Positions 53,383 to 61,248 of a stretch of 64,000 nt of DNA are shown here, piece after piece (positions within the stretch are counted from its first letter, which is position 1; every line of letters starts with the position of its first letter). A model generated the notes under the pieces. The model made no database searches. It had not been told where the DNA came from and saw nothing but the letters and a program-made list of their open reading frames with translations. The DNA lies in NCBI RefSeq assembly GCF_007164725.1, contig NZ_AP019697.1, positions 471,001 to 535,000 of the forward strand. The letters are read 5' to 3'. The translations under genes and the position numbers were made by a program. This DNA is from Dialister hominis. GTDB taxonomy: Bacteria > Bacillota > Negativicutes > Veillonellales > Dialisteraceae.

Positions 53383-54924
53383 ATGGCAGTCAAAAGAGCG
53401 CTTATCAGCGTATCTGATAAGACAGGTGTTGTAGATTTCGCAAGAGGACTTCATGAACTCGGCGTGGAAATCATTTCCACAGGCGGAACCATGAAGGCAA
53501 TCGCAGATGCAGGCATTCCTGTAAAATCTGTTTCTGAAGTTACCGGTTTCCCGGAAATGATGGATGGCAGAGTCAAGACACTGCATCCGATGATCCACGG
53601 CGGCATCCTTGCTATCCGTGACAACCCGGAACATGTCAAGGCCATGAAGGAACACGGCATTACAGGCATCGACCTCGTAGCCGTCAACCTGTACCCGTTC
53701 AGGGAAACCATTGCAAAGCCTGATGTCACCAGAGCTGAAGCTATCGAAAACATCGATATCGGCGGCCCGTCCATGGTCCGTGCAGCAGCAAAGAACTACA
53801 AGTACGTTGCTGTTGTCGTCGATCCCAAGCAGTATGATGACATTCTTGAAAGAATTAAAAATGACCAGCTGACTGATGAATTCCGTCTGGACCTCTCCAG
53901 AAAGGCATTTCTCCACACAGGCCTTTACGACTGCGCTATCGCTGACTATCTGACAAAACAGGTTAATGGGGATAACGATACACTGCCGGATATTTACAGC
54001 ATGGCTTATGTCAAGCTGCAGGACCTGCGCTACGGCGAAAACCCGCATCAGAAAGCTGCATTCTACAAGGATCCGGAAGCAACAGGCGGCATCGCTGCTG
54101 CCAAGCAGCTCCACGGCAAGGAACTTTCCTACAACAATATCGTTGATATGGAAGCAGCATGGGATCTTGCCTGCGAATGGAAAGACCAGCCGGCATGCGT
54201 CATCGTCAAGCACACGAACCCATGCGGCACCGCTCTTGGAAGCACAGCTCTTGAAGCATTCCAGAGAGCCTTCGACGCTGACAGCAAATCTGCTTTCGGC
54301 GGCATCGTTGCCATGAACCGTGAATGCGACAAGGAAACCGCTGAAGCTATGAAGCCGATTTTCTTCGAAGTCGTCATGGCTCCAAAATTCTCCAAGGAAG
54401 CTTTCGACATCCTCAGCACGAAGAGAAATATCCGTCTGATCGAAGTACCATCTTCCGAAAAAGAAGAACTCCAGCTGCACAAGGTTTCCGGCGGACTTCT
54501 CGTACAGACACCGGACAACAGCGCTGAAACAAGAAAAGACTGCAAGGTCGTAACTGACCGTGCTCCGACAGAAGAAGAATGGCAGGCACTGGAATTTGCA
54601 TGGAAGATCGTCAAGCATGTCAAATCCAATGCTATCGTTCTGACCGGCAAGGACGTAACACTCGGCGTCGGTGCTGGACAGATGAACCGCGTCGGCGCAG
54701 CTGACATTGCCATTGCTGAAGCAGGAGAAAAATCCAAGGGCTCCGTCATGAGCTCCGATGCATTCTTCCCGTTCGGCGATACCATTGAAGCCGCAGGCAA
54801 GGCAGGCGTAACCGCTGTCATTCAGCCAGGCGGATCCATCAGGGATCAGGAATCCATCGATATGGCCAACAAGTACGGCATTGCCATGGTATTCACCGGT
54901 CACCGTCATTTCCGTCACAGCTAA
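53383..54924 (+). CDS. purH: Bifunctional AICAR transformylase / IMP cyclohydrolase
   Basis: 513 residues from the ATG at 53383 (AAAGGAGGAG upstream). IMP cyclohydrolase domain (KRALISVSDKTGVV, STGGTMKAI, GRVKTLHPMIHGGILA) then the AICAR transformylase domain (LRYGENPHQKAAFY, VKHTNPCGTALG, SDAFFPFGD). Catalyses the last two steps to IMP. 77 bases after purN, 14 before purD. Confidence 0.97.
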   Translation: MAVKRALISVSDKTGVVDFARGLHELGVEIISTGGTMKAIADAGIPVKSVSEVTGFPEMMDGRVKTLHPMIHGGILAIRDNPEHVKAMKEHGITGIDLVAVNLYPFRETIAKPDVTRAEAIENIDIGGPSMVRAAAKNYKYVAVVVDPKQYDDILERIKNDQLTDEFRLDLSRKAFLHTGLYDCAIADYLTKQVNGDNDTLPDIYSMAYVKLQDLRYGENPHQKAAFYKDPEATGGIAAAKQLHGKELSYNNIVDMEAAWDLACEWKDQPACVIVKHTNPCGTALGSTALEAFQRAFDADSKSAFGGIVAMNRECDKETAEAMKPIFFEVVMAPKFSKEAFDILSTKRNIRLIEVPSSEKEELQLHKVSGGLLVQTPDNSAETRKDCKVVTDRAPTEEEWQALEFAWKIVKHVKSNAIVLTGKDVTLGVGAGQMNRVGAADIAIAEAGEKSKGSVMSSDAFFPFGDTIEAAGKAGVTAVIQPGGSIRDQESIDMANKYGIAMVFTGHRHFRHS

Positions 54925-54938
54925 GAGAGGAAGTTTAA

Positions 54939-56216
54939 ATGAAAGTATTGGTTATTGGAAGCGGCGGACGCGAACATGCGCTGCTTTGGAAGCTCTCCCA
55001 GAGTCCTTCCGTTACAGAACTTTATGCAGTCCCGGGCAATGAAGGCATGGCAGACATCGCCTCCCTCGTTCCGGTAAAGAGCAATGAAGATATTCTGGAT
55101 TTCGCAAGACTCATGCAGATCGATTTGACCGTAGCAGGACCAGAAACGGTTCTGACCGAAGGCCTTGCCGATCAGTTCGAGGCAGAAGGACTTGCTTTCT
55201 TCGGCCCGCCCAAAGCGGCAGCCCGCATTGAAGGCTCCAAGAGCTTTGCAAAATCTCTCATGAAGAAATACGGTATCCCGACAGCCGCCTATGAAGTATT
55301 CACTGACGAAGACAAAGCTGTCGAATACCTGAAGACACAGTCCTTCCCGATTGTCATCAAGGCTGACGGACTTGCAGCAGGCAAGGGCGTCATCATTGCC
55401 AAGGATCTGGAAGAAGCCACCCATACTGTCAAGGATATGCTCGAAGGCAATTCCTTCGGCGATGCAGGCCGCTCCGTTGTCATTGAAGAATTCATGACAG
55501 GCGAGGAGGCGAGCGTTCTCTGCTTCTGCGACGGAACGACTGTCGTTCCGATGGTTTCCTCCCAGGATCACAAGAGAATCGGCGACGGGGATACCGGCCC
55601 GAATACCGGCGGCATGGGCGCCTATGCTCCTGCTCCGGTCATGACCCGTGAACTCATTGAAGAAGCCAATGTAAGAATCCTCCGTCCGATGGCAGCTGCC
55701 ATGAAGAAGGAAGGATATCCATTCAAAGGCTGCCTCTATGCAGGTCTCATGATCACCGATGAAGGACCGAAGGTCGTTGAATTCAACTGCCGCTTCGGCG
55801 ATCCGGAAACAGAAGCTGTACTTCCGCTTCTCGATGGCGATCTTGCACAAATCATGCTCGACTGCGTCAACGGAAAACTTACACATGAAGAAGTGACATG
55901 GAAAGACGGCTATGCTGTCGATGTCGTCCTGGCGTCCGGCGGTTATCCTGCTTCCCATACATCCGGCGAAATCATCAGCGGCATTGAAGATGCCAAGAAG
56001 GAAGACTGCATCGTATTCCATGCAGGCACTGCTAAGAAGAACGGCGAATTCGTCGTCAATGGCGGCCGCGTGCTGAATGTTGTCGCCATTGCCCCGACGC
56101 TGGAAGAAGCCAAGGAAAAAGCCTACAAGGGCGTTTCCCGCATCCACTGGATGGGCATGCAGTACCGTCACGACATCGCTGACAAGGGCATCAAGCACCT
56201 GAAGGATCATCAGTAA
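54939..56216 (+). CDS. purD: Phosphoribosylamine--glycine ligase
   Basis: 425 residues, ATP-grasp. KVLVIGSGGREHALLWKL at the N-terminus, IKADGLAAGKGVIIA, DGDTGPNTGGMGAYAPAP and VVEFNCRFGDPETEA are the GAR synthetase signatures. AGAGAGGAAG precedes the ATG. Last gene of the purine cluster; a terminator that doubles as an IS1182-like end follows. Confidence 0.97.
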   Translation: MKVLVIGSGGREHALLWKLSQSPSVTELYAVPGNEGMADIASLVPVKSNEDILDFARLMQIDLTVAGPETVLTEGLADQFEAEGLAFFGPPKAAARIEGSKSFAKSLMKKYGIPTAAYEVFTDEDKAVEYLKTQSFPIVIKADGLAAGKGVIIAKDLEEATHTVKDMLEGNSFGDAGRSVVIEEFMTGEEASVLCFCDGTTVVPMVSSQDHKRIGDGDTGPNTGGMGAYAPAPVMTRELIEEANVRILRPMAAAMKKEGYPFKGCLYAGLMITDEGPKVVEFNCRFGDPETEAVLPLLDGDLAQIMLDCVNGKLTHEEVTWKDGYAVDVVLASGGYPASHTSGEIISGIEDAKKEDCIVFHAGTAKKNGEFVVNGGRVLNVVAIAPTLEEAKEKAYKGVSRIHWMGMQYRHDIADKGIKHLKDHQ

Positions 56217-56233
56217 TTTCATAAGGAAATAAG

Positions 56234-56280
56234 AAAGGGACTTTGACAAAATGTGTAATCATTTTGCCAAAGTCCTTTTT
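56234..56280 (+). terminator. Terminator after purD with IS1182-end-like arms
   Basis: AAAGGGACTTTGACAAAATG pairs with CATTTTGCCAAAGTCC (one or two mismatches), followed by TTTTT. The arms closely match the ends of the IS1182 element at 22.2-24.0 kb. Confidence 0.85.
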
Positions 56281-56520
56281 GTGTTGGCATATTCGATTAG
56301 TGGATTATCCAACACGTTTATATATTTGTGTTATCTGAAAACCACAAAGGATGCTTCGCCTTCTTAGAAACTGCTGTTTTCGGCGCATGCGCGCCACTTT
56401 CTCCTACGGAGACAGCTCTGCGAAACAACAAAAGGAATCAGTTCTTATTTGCTTTAAACTTATATAACTCCGCTCGAGAAAAGGGAAAAACAGCGTTTCA
56501 GCGGATTTTGTCACAGTCCC
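56237..56520. mobile_element. 284-bp non-autonomous element (MITE or remnant) with IS1182-like inverted repeats
   Basis: Left end GGGACTTTGACAAAAT (56237-56252); right end, read inward, GGGACTGTGACAAAAT (56505-56520), 15 of 16 identical, and very like AAGGGGCTGTGACAAAAT of the full IS. No transposase frame inside; the interior contains no gene. Clear target duplications were not found. It fills the gap between purD and pstS. Confidence 0.65.
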
Positions 56521-56604
56521 TCTTTACGTGGGAACAATGGAAAGGAGGGGAGAAAGGGATAAACACTGTACAGAGTAATAATTGTGTTCATTTGCTCGCT
56601 ATTG

Positions 56605-56664
56605 TTTACATCCATTTTACAAAGTAGACGGAAATTAGACGCATCTCCCTCTTTGGTTTTTACA
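56605..56664 (+). promoter_or_regulatory. PhoP-box-like repeats upstream of pstS
   Basis: TTTACA at 56605-56610 and 56616-56621, exactly 11 bases apart, like the TT(A/C/T)ACA direct repeats of Firmicute PhoP boxes; a third TTTACA is at 56659-56664. They lie 70-130 bases before pstS, next to a phosphate-type response regulator gene. The remaining gap up to 56731 is AT-rich without another feature. Confidence 0.5.
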
Positions 56665-56731
56665 ACCGTTCGATAAACTAAAAACATCACAAAACCATTA
56701 AAAACAGCAAGTCATTTCAAGGAGGATAAAA

Positions 56732-57616
56732 ATGGAACTTAAAAAATGGATGGCACTGGCAGTATCTTCAGCAGCAATCGTAGCAGTCGCAGGCTGCGGC
56801 GGCGGAAACTCCGCACCGGCTAAGAGCGGCGCTGCTTCTGGAGCAAAGGTTACCGGTCAGGTCACCGTTTCCGGTTCTTCTGCACTTCTTCCGCTCGCGA
56901 AGGATGCAGCAGCAAAGTTCAAGACAAAGAACCCTGAAGTTTCCCTGACACTGAATGCAGGCGGCTCCGGCACAGGCCTGAAACAGGTTGCTGAAGGATC
57001 CGTAAACATCGGCATGTCTGACGTACCGGCTGAAACAAAGCTCCCGAAGGAAAAAGCAAAAGACCTGGTTGACCACAAGGTCGCTGTCCTGACCGTAGCA
57101 CCGGTTGTCAACAAGGATGTCGCTGAAACTGTTAAGTCCCTGACCAAACAGCAGCTGCAGGACGTATTCACCGCTAAGGTGACCAACTGGGAAGATGTTG
57201 GCGGCCCAGATGAACCGATCGTCCTCGTAACCCGTCCGACCACTTCCGGCACCAGAGCACTCTTCACTGAACTGGCTCTCGGCGGCAAGGAAGAAGCTTC
57301 CAACAAGTCCCTGGAAACCGACGACTCCGGCACACTGATGCAGAGCGTTGCTCAGACCAAGGGCGCTATCGGATACGTAGCACTGTCCTACCTCGTCAAC
57401 AATAAAGACGTTGCAGCAATCGCTATCGATGGCGTAGCTCCGACACTGGAAAACACCTACAACGGCACCTATCCGGTATACGGCTATGAACACATGTACA
57501 CCAAGGGCGAAGCTAAAGACGCAGTCAAAGCTTTCCTTGCCTACATCCAGTCTGACGAATACGGCCATGAAATCGAAAAACAGGGCTACGGCGTAGCTTC
57601 CAAGATGAAGAAATAA
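56732..57616 (+). CDS. pstS: Phosphate ABC transporter substrate-binding lipoprotein
   Basis: 294 residues. Lipobox AVAGC with Cys22; Ala/Ser linker; phosphate-binding motifs VSGSSALLPLAKDAA, NAGGSGTGLKQVAEG and VTRPTTSGTRALF are the three classical PstS contacts. Surface-anchored high-affinity phosphate receptor. CAAGGAGG precedes the ATG. First gene of the pst operon, followed by a stabilising hairpin before pstC. Confidence 0.96.
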   Translation: MELKKWMALAVSSAAIVAVAGCGGGNSAPAKSGAASGAKVTGQVTVSGSSALLPLAKDAAAKFKTKNPEVSLTLNAGGSGTGLKQVAEGSVNIGMSDVPAETKLPKEKAKDLVDHKVAVLTVAPVVNKDVAETVKSLTKQQLQDVFTAKVTNWEDVGGPDEPIVLVTRPTTSGTRALFTELALGGKEEASNKSLETDDSGTLMQSVAQTKGAIGYVALSYLVNNKDVAAIAIDGVAPTLENTYNGTYPVYGYEHMYTKGEAKDAVKAFLAYIQSDEYGHEIEKQGYGVASKMKK

Positions 57617-57673
57617 TCCAAGCCCTGGAAACACCTTACTGAAGAGTCATAAAACCGTACAGAACACAGAAGA

Positions 57674-57697
57674 GCGGCTGCACAAATGTGCGGCTGC
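57674..57697 (+). other. Hairpin between pstS and pstC
   Basis: Ten-bp stem GCGGCTGCAC / GTGCGGCTGC (two G-T pairs), 4-base loop, no strong T run. Probably a 3' stabiliser or partial terminator giving more pstS than pstC, as is common in binding-protein operons. TATAAT at 57741-57746 could be an extra promoter for pstC. Confidence 0.6.
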
Positions 57698-57776
57698 CCT
57701 TCCTGTTTATAAAGAAAAATTCATTTATGTAAATTATTAATATAATAAAGGAAAGTTAAAGACAAAAGGAGTTCTT

Positions 57777-58688
57777 ATGGATCAAAATATGCGGCAGCAG
57801 CACATGTTCCGCAGAGAATATTTCGGAAAGAGCCTCGCGGTCCTCTGCGGTATGTTCCTCATCGTGCTGACGATTGCTATCGGTGCCTTCCTTCTGGCGA
57901 AAGGGATGCTTACCTTTACCCAGTTCCATCATTCTATCGGAGAATTCCTCTTCTCATCCGCATGGAAACCATCAGATACAGAAATGGGCGGCGGCCAGGT
58001 CGGCGCAGCTATCTACATCTGGGGTTCCATCCTGACCTGTACACTGGCACTTGTCATTTCCGTACCATTCAGTCTGGCAACTGCCGTATTCATGACACAG
58101 ATCGCACCGAAGCTCGGAGAAAGAATCATCCGTCCGGCTGTTGAAATCTTCGTCGGTATTCCATCTGTCGTTTATGGCTGGGTCGGCCTTGTCGTACTCG
58201 TTCCTCTCCTCCAGAGAATATTCGACCTGCCGCACGGCCAGTCCGTACTGGCAGCCGGCATCGTGCTCTCCGTCATGATTTACCCGACAATTACCTCGGT
58301 TTCCGCCGATGCGATCCGAAGCGTCAATAACAAATATGTAGAAGGCGCTTACGGACTTGGTTCGACACGCTGGCAGATGATTTACAAAGTCCTTCTCCCG
58401 GCTGCCCTCCCAGGCATCCTGACCGCTATCGTCCTCGGCCTTGCAAGAGCCTTCGGCGAAGCACTTGCGGTTTCCATGGTTATCGGCAAGATGAGAGCAT
58501 TCCCGGACAGCCTCCTGGCTCCGACAAACTCCCTTACAGCAGCCATTGCTTCTGATATGGGCGGCGCAATGGACGGCGGGGAATTCAATGCAGCTCTCTG
58601 GTCCATGGCACTCCTGCTCTTTATCATTTCCCTTTTATTCATCCTTGTGATCCACCTGATCGCAGCTAGAAAGGAGAGAATCGCATGA
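57777..58688 (+). CDS. pstC: Phosphate ABC transporter permease PstC
   Basis: 303 residues with six membrane spans. EAA loop EGAYGLGSTRWQMIYKVLLPAALPG and GLARAFGEALAVSMVIG are typical of PstC. GGAATTCAATAALWSM-like final spans. AAAGGAG precedes the ATG. Overlaps pstA by four bases (ATGA). Confidence 0.95.
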   Translation: MDQNMRQQHMFRREYFGKSLAVLCGMFLIVLTIAIGAFLLAKGMLTFTQFHHSIGEFLFSSAWKPSDTEMGGGQVGAAIYIWGSILTCTLALVISVPFSLATAVFMTQIAPKLGERIIRPAVEIFVGIPSVVYGWVGLVVLVPLLQRIFDLPHGQSVLAAGIVLSVMIYPTITSVSADAIRSVNNKYVEGAYGLGSTRWQMIYKVLLPAALPGILTAIVLGLARAFGEALAVSMVIGKMRAFPDSLLAPTNSLTAAIASDMGGAMDGGEFNAALWSMALLLFIISLLFILVIHLIAARKERIA

Positions 58689-59620
58689 CAACCTCAGCCG
58701 CAGAAATTAGAGATCCGGCTTCCGAACTGCGCAAGGCAAGCGGTTCGCTCAAAAGAGCGCATCTGGCAGATCAGCTGGCAACAGGCGTATTCTATGTCGT
58801 ATCCGGCGCATTCGTTTTACTTCTGATTTTCTTTACACTCTATGTAGTCTGGGGCGGCATTCAGGCTTTCAGACCTGAAATCTTCTCCTTTGAGGCAACG
58901 GGCATCGGTAATCAGTTCTTCAACACCGTATACCTCGTCGTTCTTTCCCTTCTGATTTCCTGCCCGATCGGAATCATGGCAGGCGTTTACATGGCAGAAT
59001 ATGCTCCGCCAGGACGCGCAAGCAGCGCTTTCCGCATCGCAATCGAAACGCTTTCTTCCCTTCCTTCGATCGTCGTCGGCCTGTTTGGTTATCTGGTATT
59101 CATCATCATGGCAGGATCCCAGTGGAATCTGTTCTCCGGCGCGCTCGCCGCATCGATTCTTTCCCTGCCGCTCATTACTGCAACGACATACGATGCTTTC
59201 GTAGCACTCCCGAAAGGTTATAAAGAAGGCAGCCTGGCACTCGGAGCTACACACTTCGAAACAATCTGGAAAGTCATGCTTCCGGCGACTGTCGGACCGA
59301 TTGTAACAGGTATCATCCTGGCAGCCGGCAGAGGCTTCGGCGAAGCAGCAGCTCTTCTTTACACAGCCGGCATGAGTACCGACATCAGCTGGCAGGTATG
59401 GGATATCACCTCTCCTGTATGCCCGCTCAACCCGTTCCGCCCCGGTGAAACACTTTCACTTCAGGTATGGGCAGCCCGCACAGAAGGCGTGGGAGCTTCC
59501 GCATCCGATACCGCAGCTGCAGCATCAGCAGTATTAATGGTCATGGTTCTTGTATTCAGCATCGGCGCCCGTCTGGTAAGCCGCTATGTGTCTAAAAAGA
59601 CAGAAGGAGAAAATTCATAA
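58685..59620 (+). CDS. pstA: Phosphate ABC transporter permease PstA
   Basis: 311 residues, six spans after a 35-residue cytoplasmic N-terminus. Motifs [28 protein letters not shown], the EAA loop [20 protein letters not shown] and [15 protein letters not shown]. Pairs with PstC to form the phosphate channel. Its stop shares one base with pstB's start. Confidence 0.95.
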   Translation: MTTSAAEIRDPASELRKASGSLKRAHLADQLATGVFYVVSGAFVLLLIFFTLYVVWGGIQAFRPEIFSFEATGIGNQFFNTVYLVVLSLLISCPIGIMAGVYMAEYAPPGRASSAFRIAIETLSSLPSIVVGLFGYLVFIIMAGSQWNLFSGALAASILSLPLITATTYDAFVALPKGYKEGSLALGATHFETIWKVMLPATVGPIVTGIILAAGRGFGEAAALLYTAGMSTDISWQVWDITSPVCPLNPFRPGETLSLQVWAARTEGVGASASDTAAAASAVLMVMVLVFSIGARLVSRYVSKKTEGENS

Positions 59621-60435
59621 TGACAACTAATGAATACTTAGCGCTGCGCGCCAATCAGGCAGCAGCAGAGATCTCAGTTTACAACAATATCAGTTTTTCC
59701 TGCAGTCATGTAGATCTCTACTACGGCGCTTTCCAGGCACTGAAGGACGTCAACCTGCGCATTGAAAAGAATCAGATTACCGCTCTCATCGGACCATCCG
59801 GCTGCGGCAAATCCACATTCCTGCGCACGCTGAACCGCATGAACGACCTCGTTCCGGGCTGCCGCGTAGAAGGGGATATCCTTCTCTCCGGCGTCAATGC
59901 ATACACCGAAATCGATCCGATCGTTCTCCGCCGTCATGTAGGCATGGTATTCCAGCAGCCGAACCCGTTCCCGAAGAGCATTTATGACAACGTTGCTTAC
60001 GGTCCAAGACTCAAAGGCATCACCAAGAAATCCGATCTTGATGAAGTCGTTGAAAAGAGCCTTCGCCAGGCAGCAATCTGGGACGAACTGAAAGACCGTC
60101 TCCATAAATCCGCACTCGGACTTTCCGGCGGCCAGCAGCAGCGTCTCTGCATCGCAAGAGCTCTTGCCGTTGAACCTGATGTCCTCCTGATGGACGAAGC
60201 AACATCCGCACTTGACCCGATTTCCACAGCTCACATTGAAGAACTGGCTGTCAAGCTGAAGGAAGAATACACGGTCATCATGGTTACACATAACATGCAG
60301 CAGGCACAGCGTATCGCCGACAAGACAGCTTTCTTCTACTTAGGGGAAATGGTTGAATACGGCAATACCGAGAAAATTTTTGAACATCCGGAAATGGAAA
60401 GAACACAGCGCTATATTTCCGGCAATTTCGGCTGA
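59620..60435 (+). CDS. pstB: Phosphate ABC transporter ATP-binding protein
   Basis: 271 residues. Walker [22 protein letters not shown], with the PstB-specific NRMND; Q loop [14 protein letters not shown]; signature [15 protein letters not shown]; Walker [14 protein letters not shown]; switch His in [11 protein letters not shown]. About 20 extra N-terminal residues precede the domain. Energises PstCA. No phoU follows directly. Confidence 0.97.
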   Translation: MTTNEYLALRANQAAAEISVYNNISFSCSHVDLYYGAFQALKDVNLRIEKNQITALIGPSGCGKSTFLRTLNRMNDLVPGCRVEGDILLSGVNAYTEIDPIVLRRHVGMVFQQPNPFPKSIYDNVAYGPRLKGITKKSDLDEVVEKSLRQAAIWDELKDRLHKSALGLSGGQQQRLCIARALAVEPDVLLMDEATSALDPISTAHIEELAVKLKEEYTVIMVTHNMQQAQRIADKTAFFYLGEMVEYGNTEKIFEHPEMERTQRYISGNFG

Positions 60436-60541
60436 TACTATGGTAGAATATAAGTAGTGACGAACTGGCGGGTTCTATGACTTCGATCGGAAGGCATGGA
60501 CCGCCGGCTTTCAGTATCTGTTATTTTACGAGGAGACGATT

Positions 60542-61231
60542 ATGCCGTTAATTTACTGCGTAGAAGATGATGAAAGTATCAGGGAACTTGTCAGTTATGC
60601 CATGAGAGGGCAGGGATATAAAGTAGAGGGATTCGGCGATTCGGGCGAATTTTATGAAGCCGTCCAGAAGGACGTGCCCGATCTCATTCTGCTTGACATC
60701 ATGCTCCCCGGAGAGGACGGACTTTCCATTCTGAAGAAAATCCGCAGCGCAGGCCCGCTGCAGAATGTTCCCGTCATCATGATGACAGCAAAAACTACTG
60801 AATTTGATATCGTGCAGGGACTCGATCTCGGCGCCGATGATTATGTAACAAAACCTTTTGGTATTATGGAACTCCTTTCCAGAATACGCTCTGTACTTAG
60901 AAGAACGAAAAAAGCGCCGGAAGCAGGGAGAAAACTTCTTACATACAGCAAGATTTCCGTCGATCAGGAGCAGCATATCGTAACTGTTGATGGAAAAGAA
61001 GTACAGCTCACATTAAAAGAATTTGACTTATTGTGCTATTTGATATTAAATAAAGGCATCGTTTTATCCCGCGACCAGATCATGCAGGCCGTTTGGGATT
61101 CACCCTTCGAGATGGAAAGCAGAACCATTGATATGCATATCATGAGTCTGCGCCAGAAACTCGGGAGCGAAGGCTCTGCCATCCGCACAGTAAGAGGTGT
61201 TGGCTACCGTCTGGGGGATCGAAAATCATAA
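60542..61231 (+). CDS. phoB: Phosphate-type response regulator (PhoB/PhoP-like)
   Basis: 229 residues. Receiver with acidic VEDDES, phospho-Asp52 in LILLDIMLPGEDG, Lys in YVTKPFGIMELL; winged helix with LTLKEFDLLCYLI and RTVRGVGYRLGDRKS at the end. Placed after pstSCAB and before a PhoR-like kinase, it should activate phosphate-starvation genes. AGGAGACG precedes the ATG. Confidence 0.92.
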   Translation: MPLIYCVEDDESIRELVSYAMRGQGYKVEGFGDSGEFYEAVQKDVPDLILLDIMLPGEDGLSILKKIRSAGPLQNVPVIMMTAKTTEFDIVQGLDLGADDYVTKPFGIMELLSRIRSVLRRTKKAPEAGRKLLTYSKISVDQEQHIVTVDGKEVQLTLKEFDLLCYLILNKGIVLSRDQIMQAVWDSPFEMESRTIDMHIMSLRQKLGSEGSAIRTVRGVGYRLGDRKS

Positions 61232-61248
61232 GAAACCAGGAGAGATAA

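Noticed and set aside
56328..56627. 99-codon frame between purD and pstS
   Set aside because: Lies in the IS1182-like short element and the promoter region of pstS, with no binding site.
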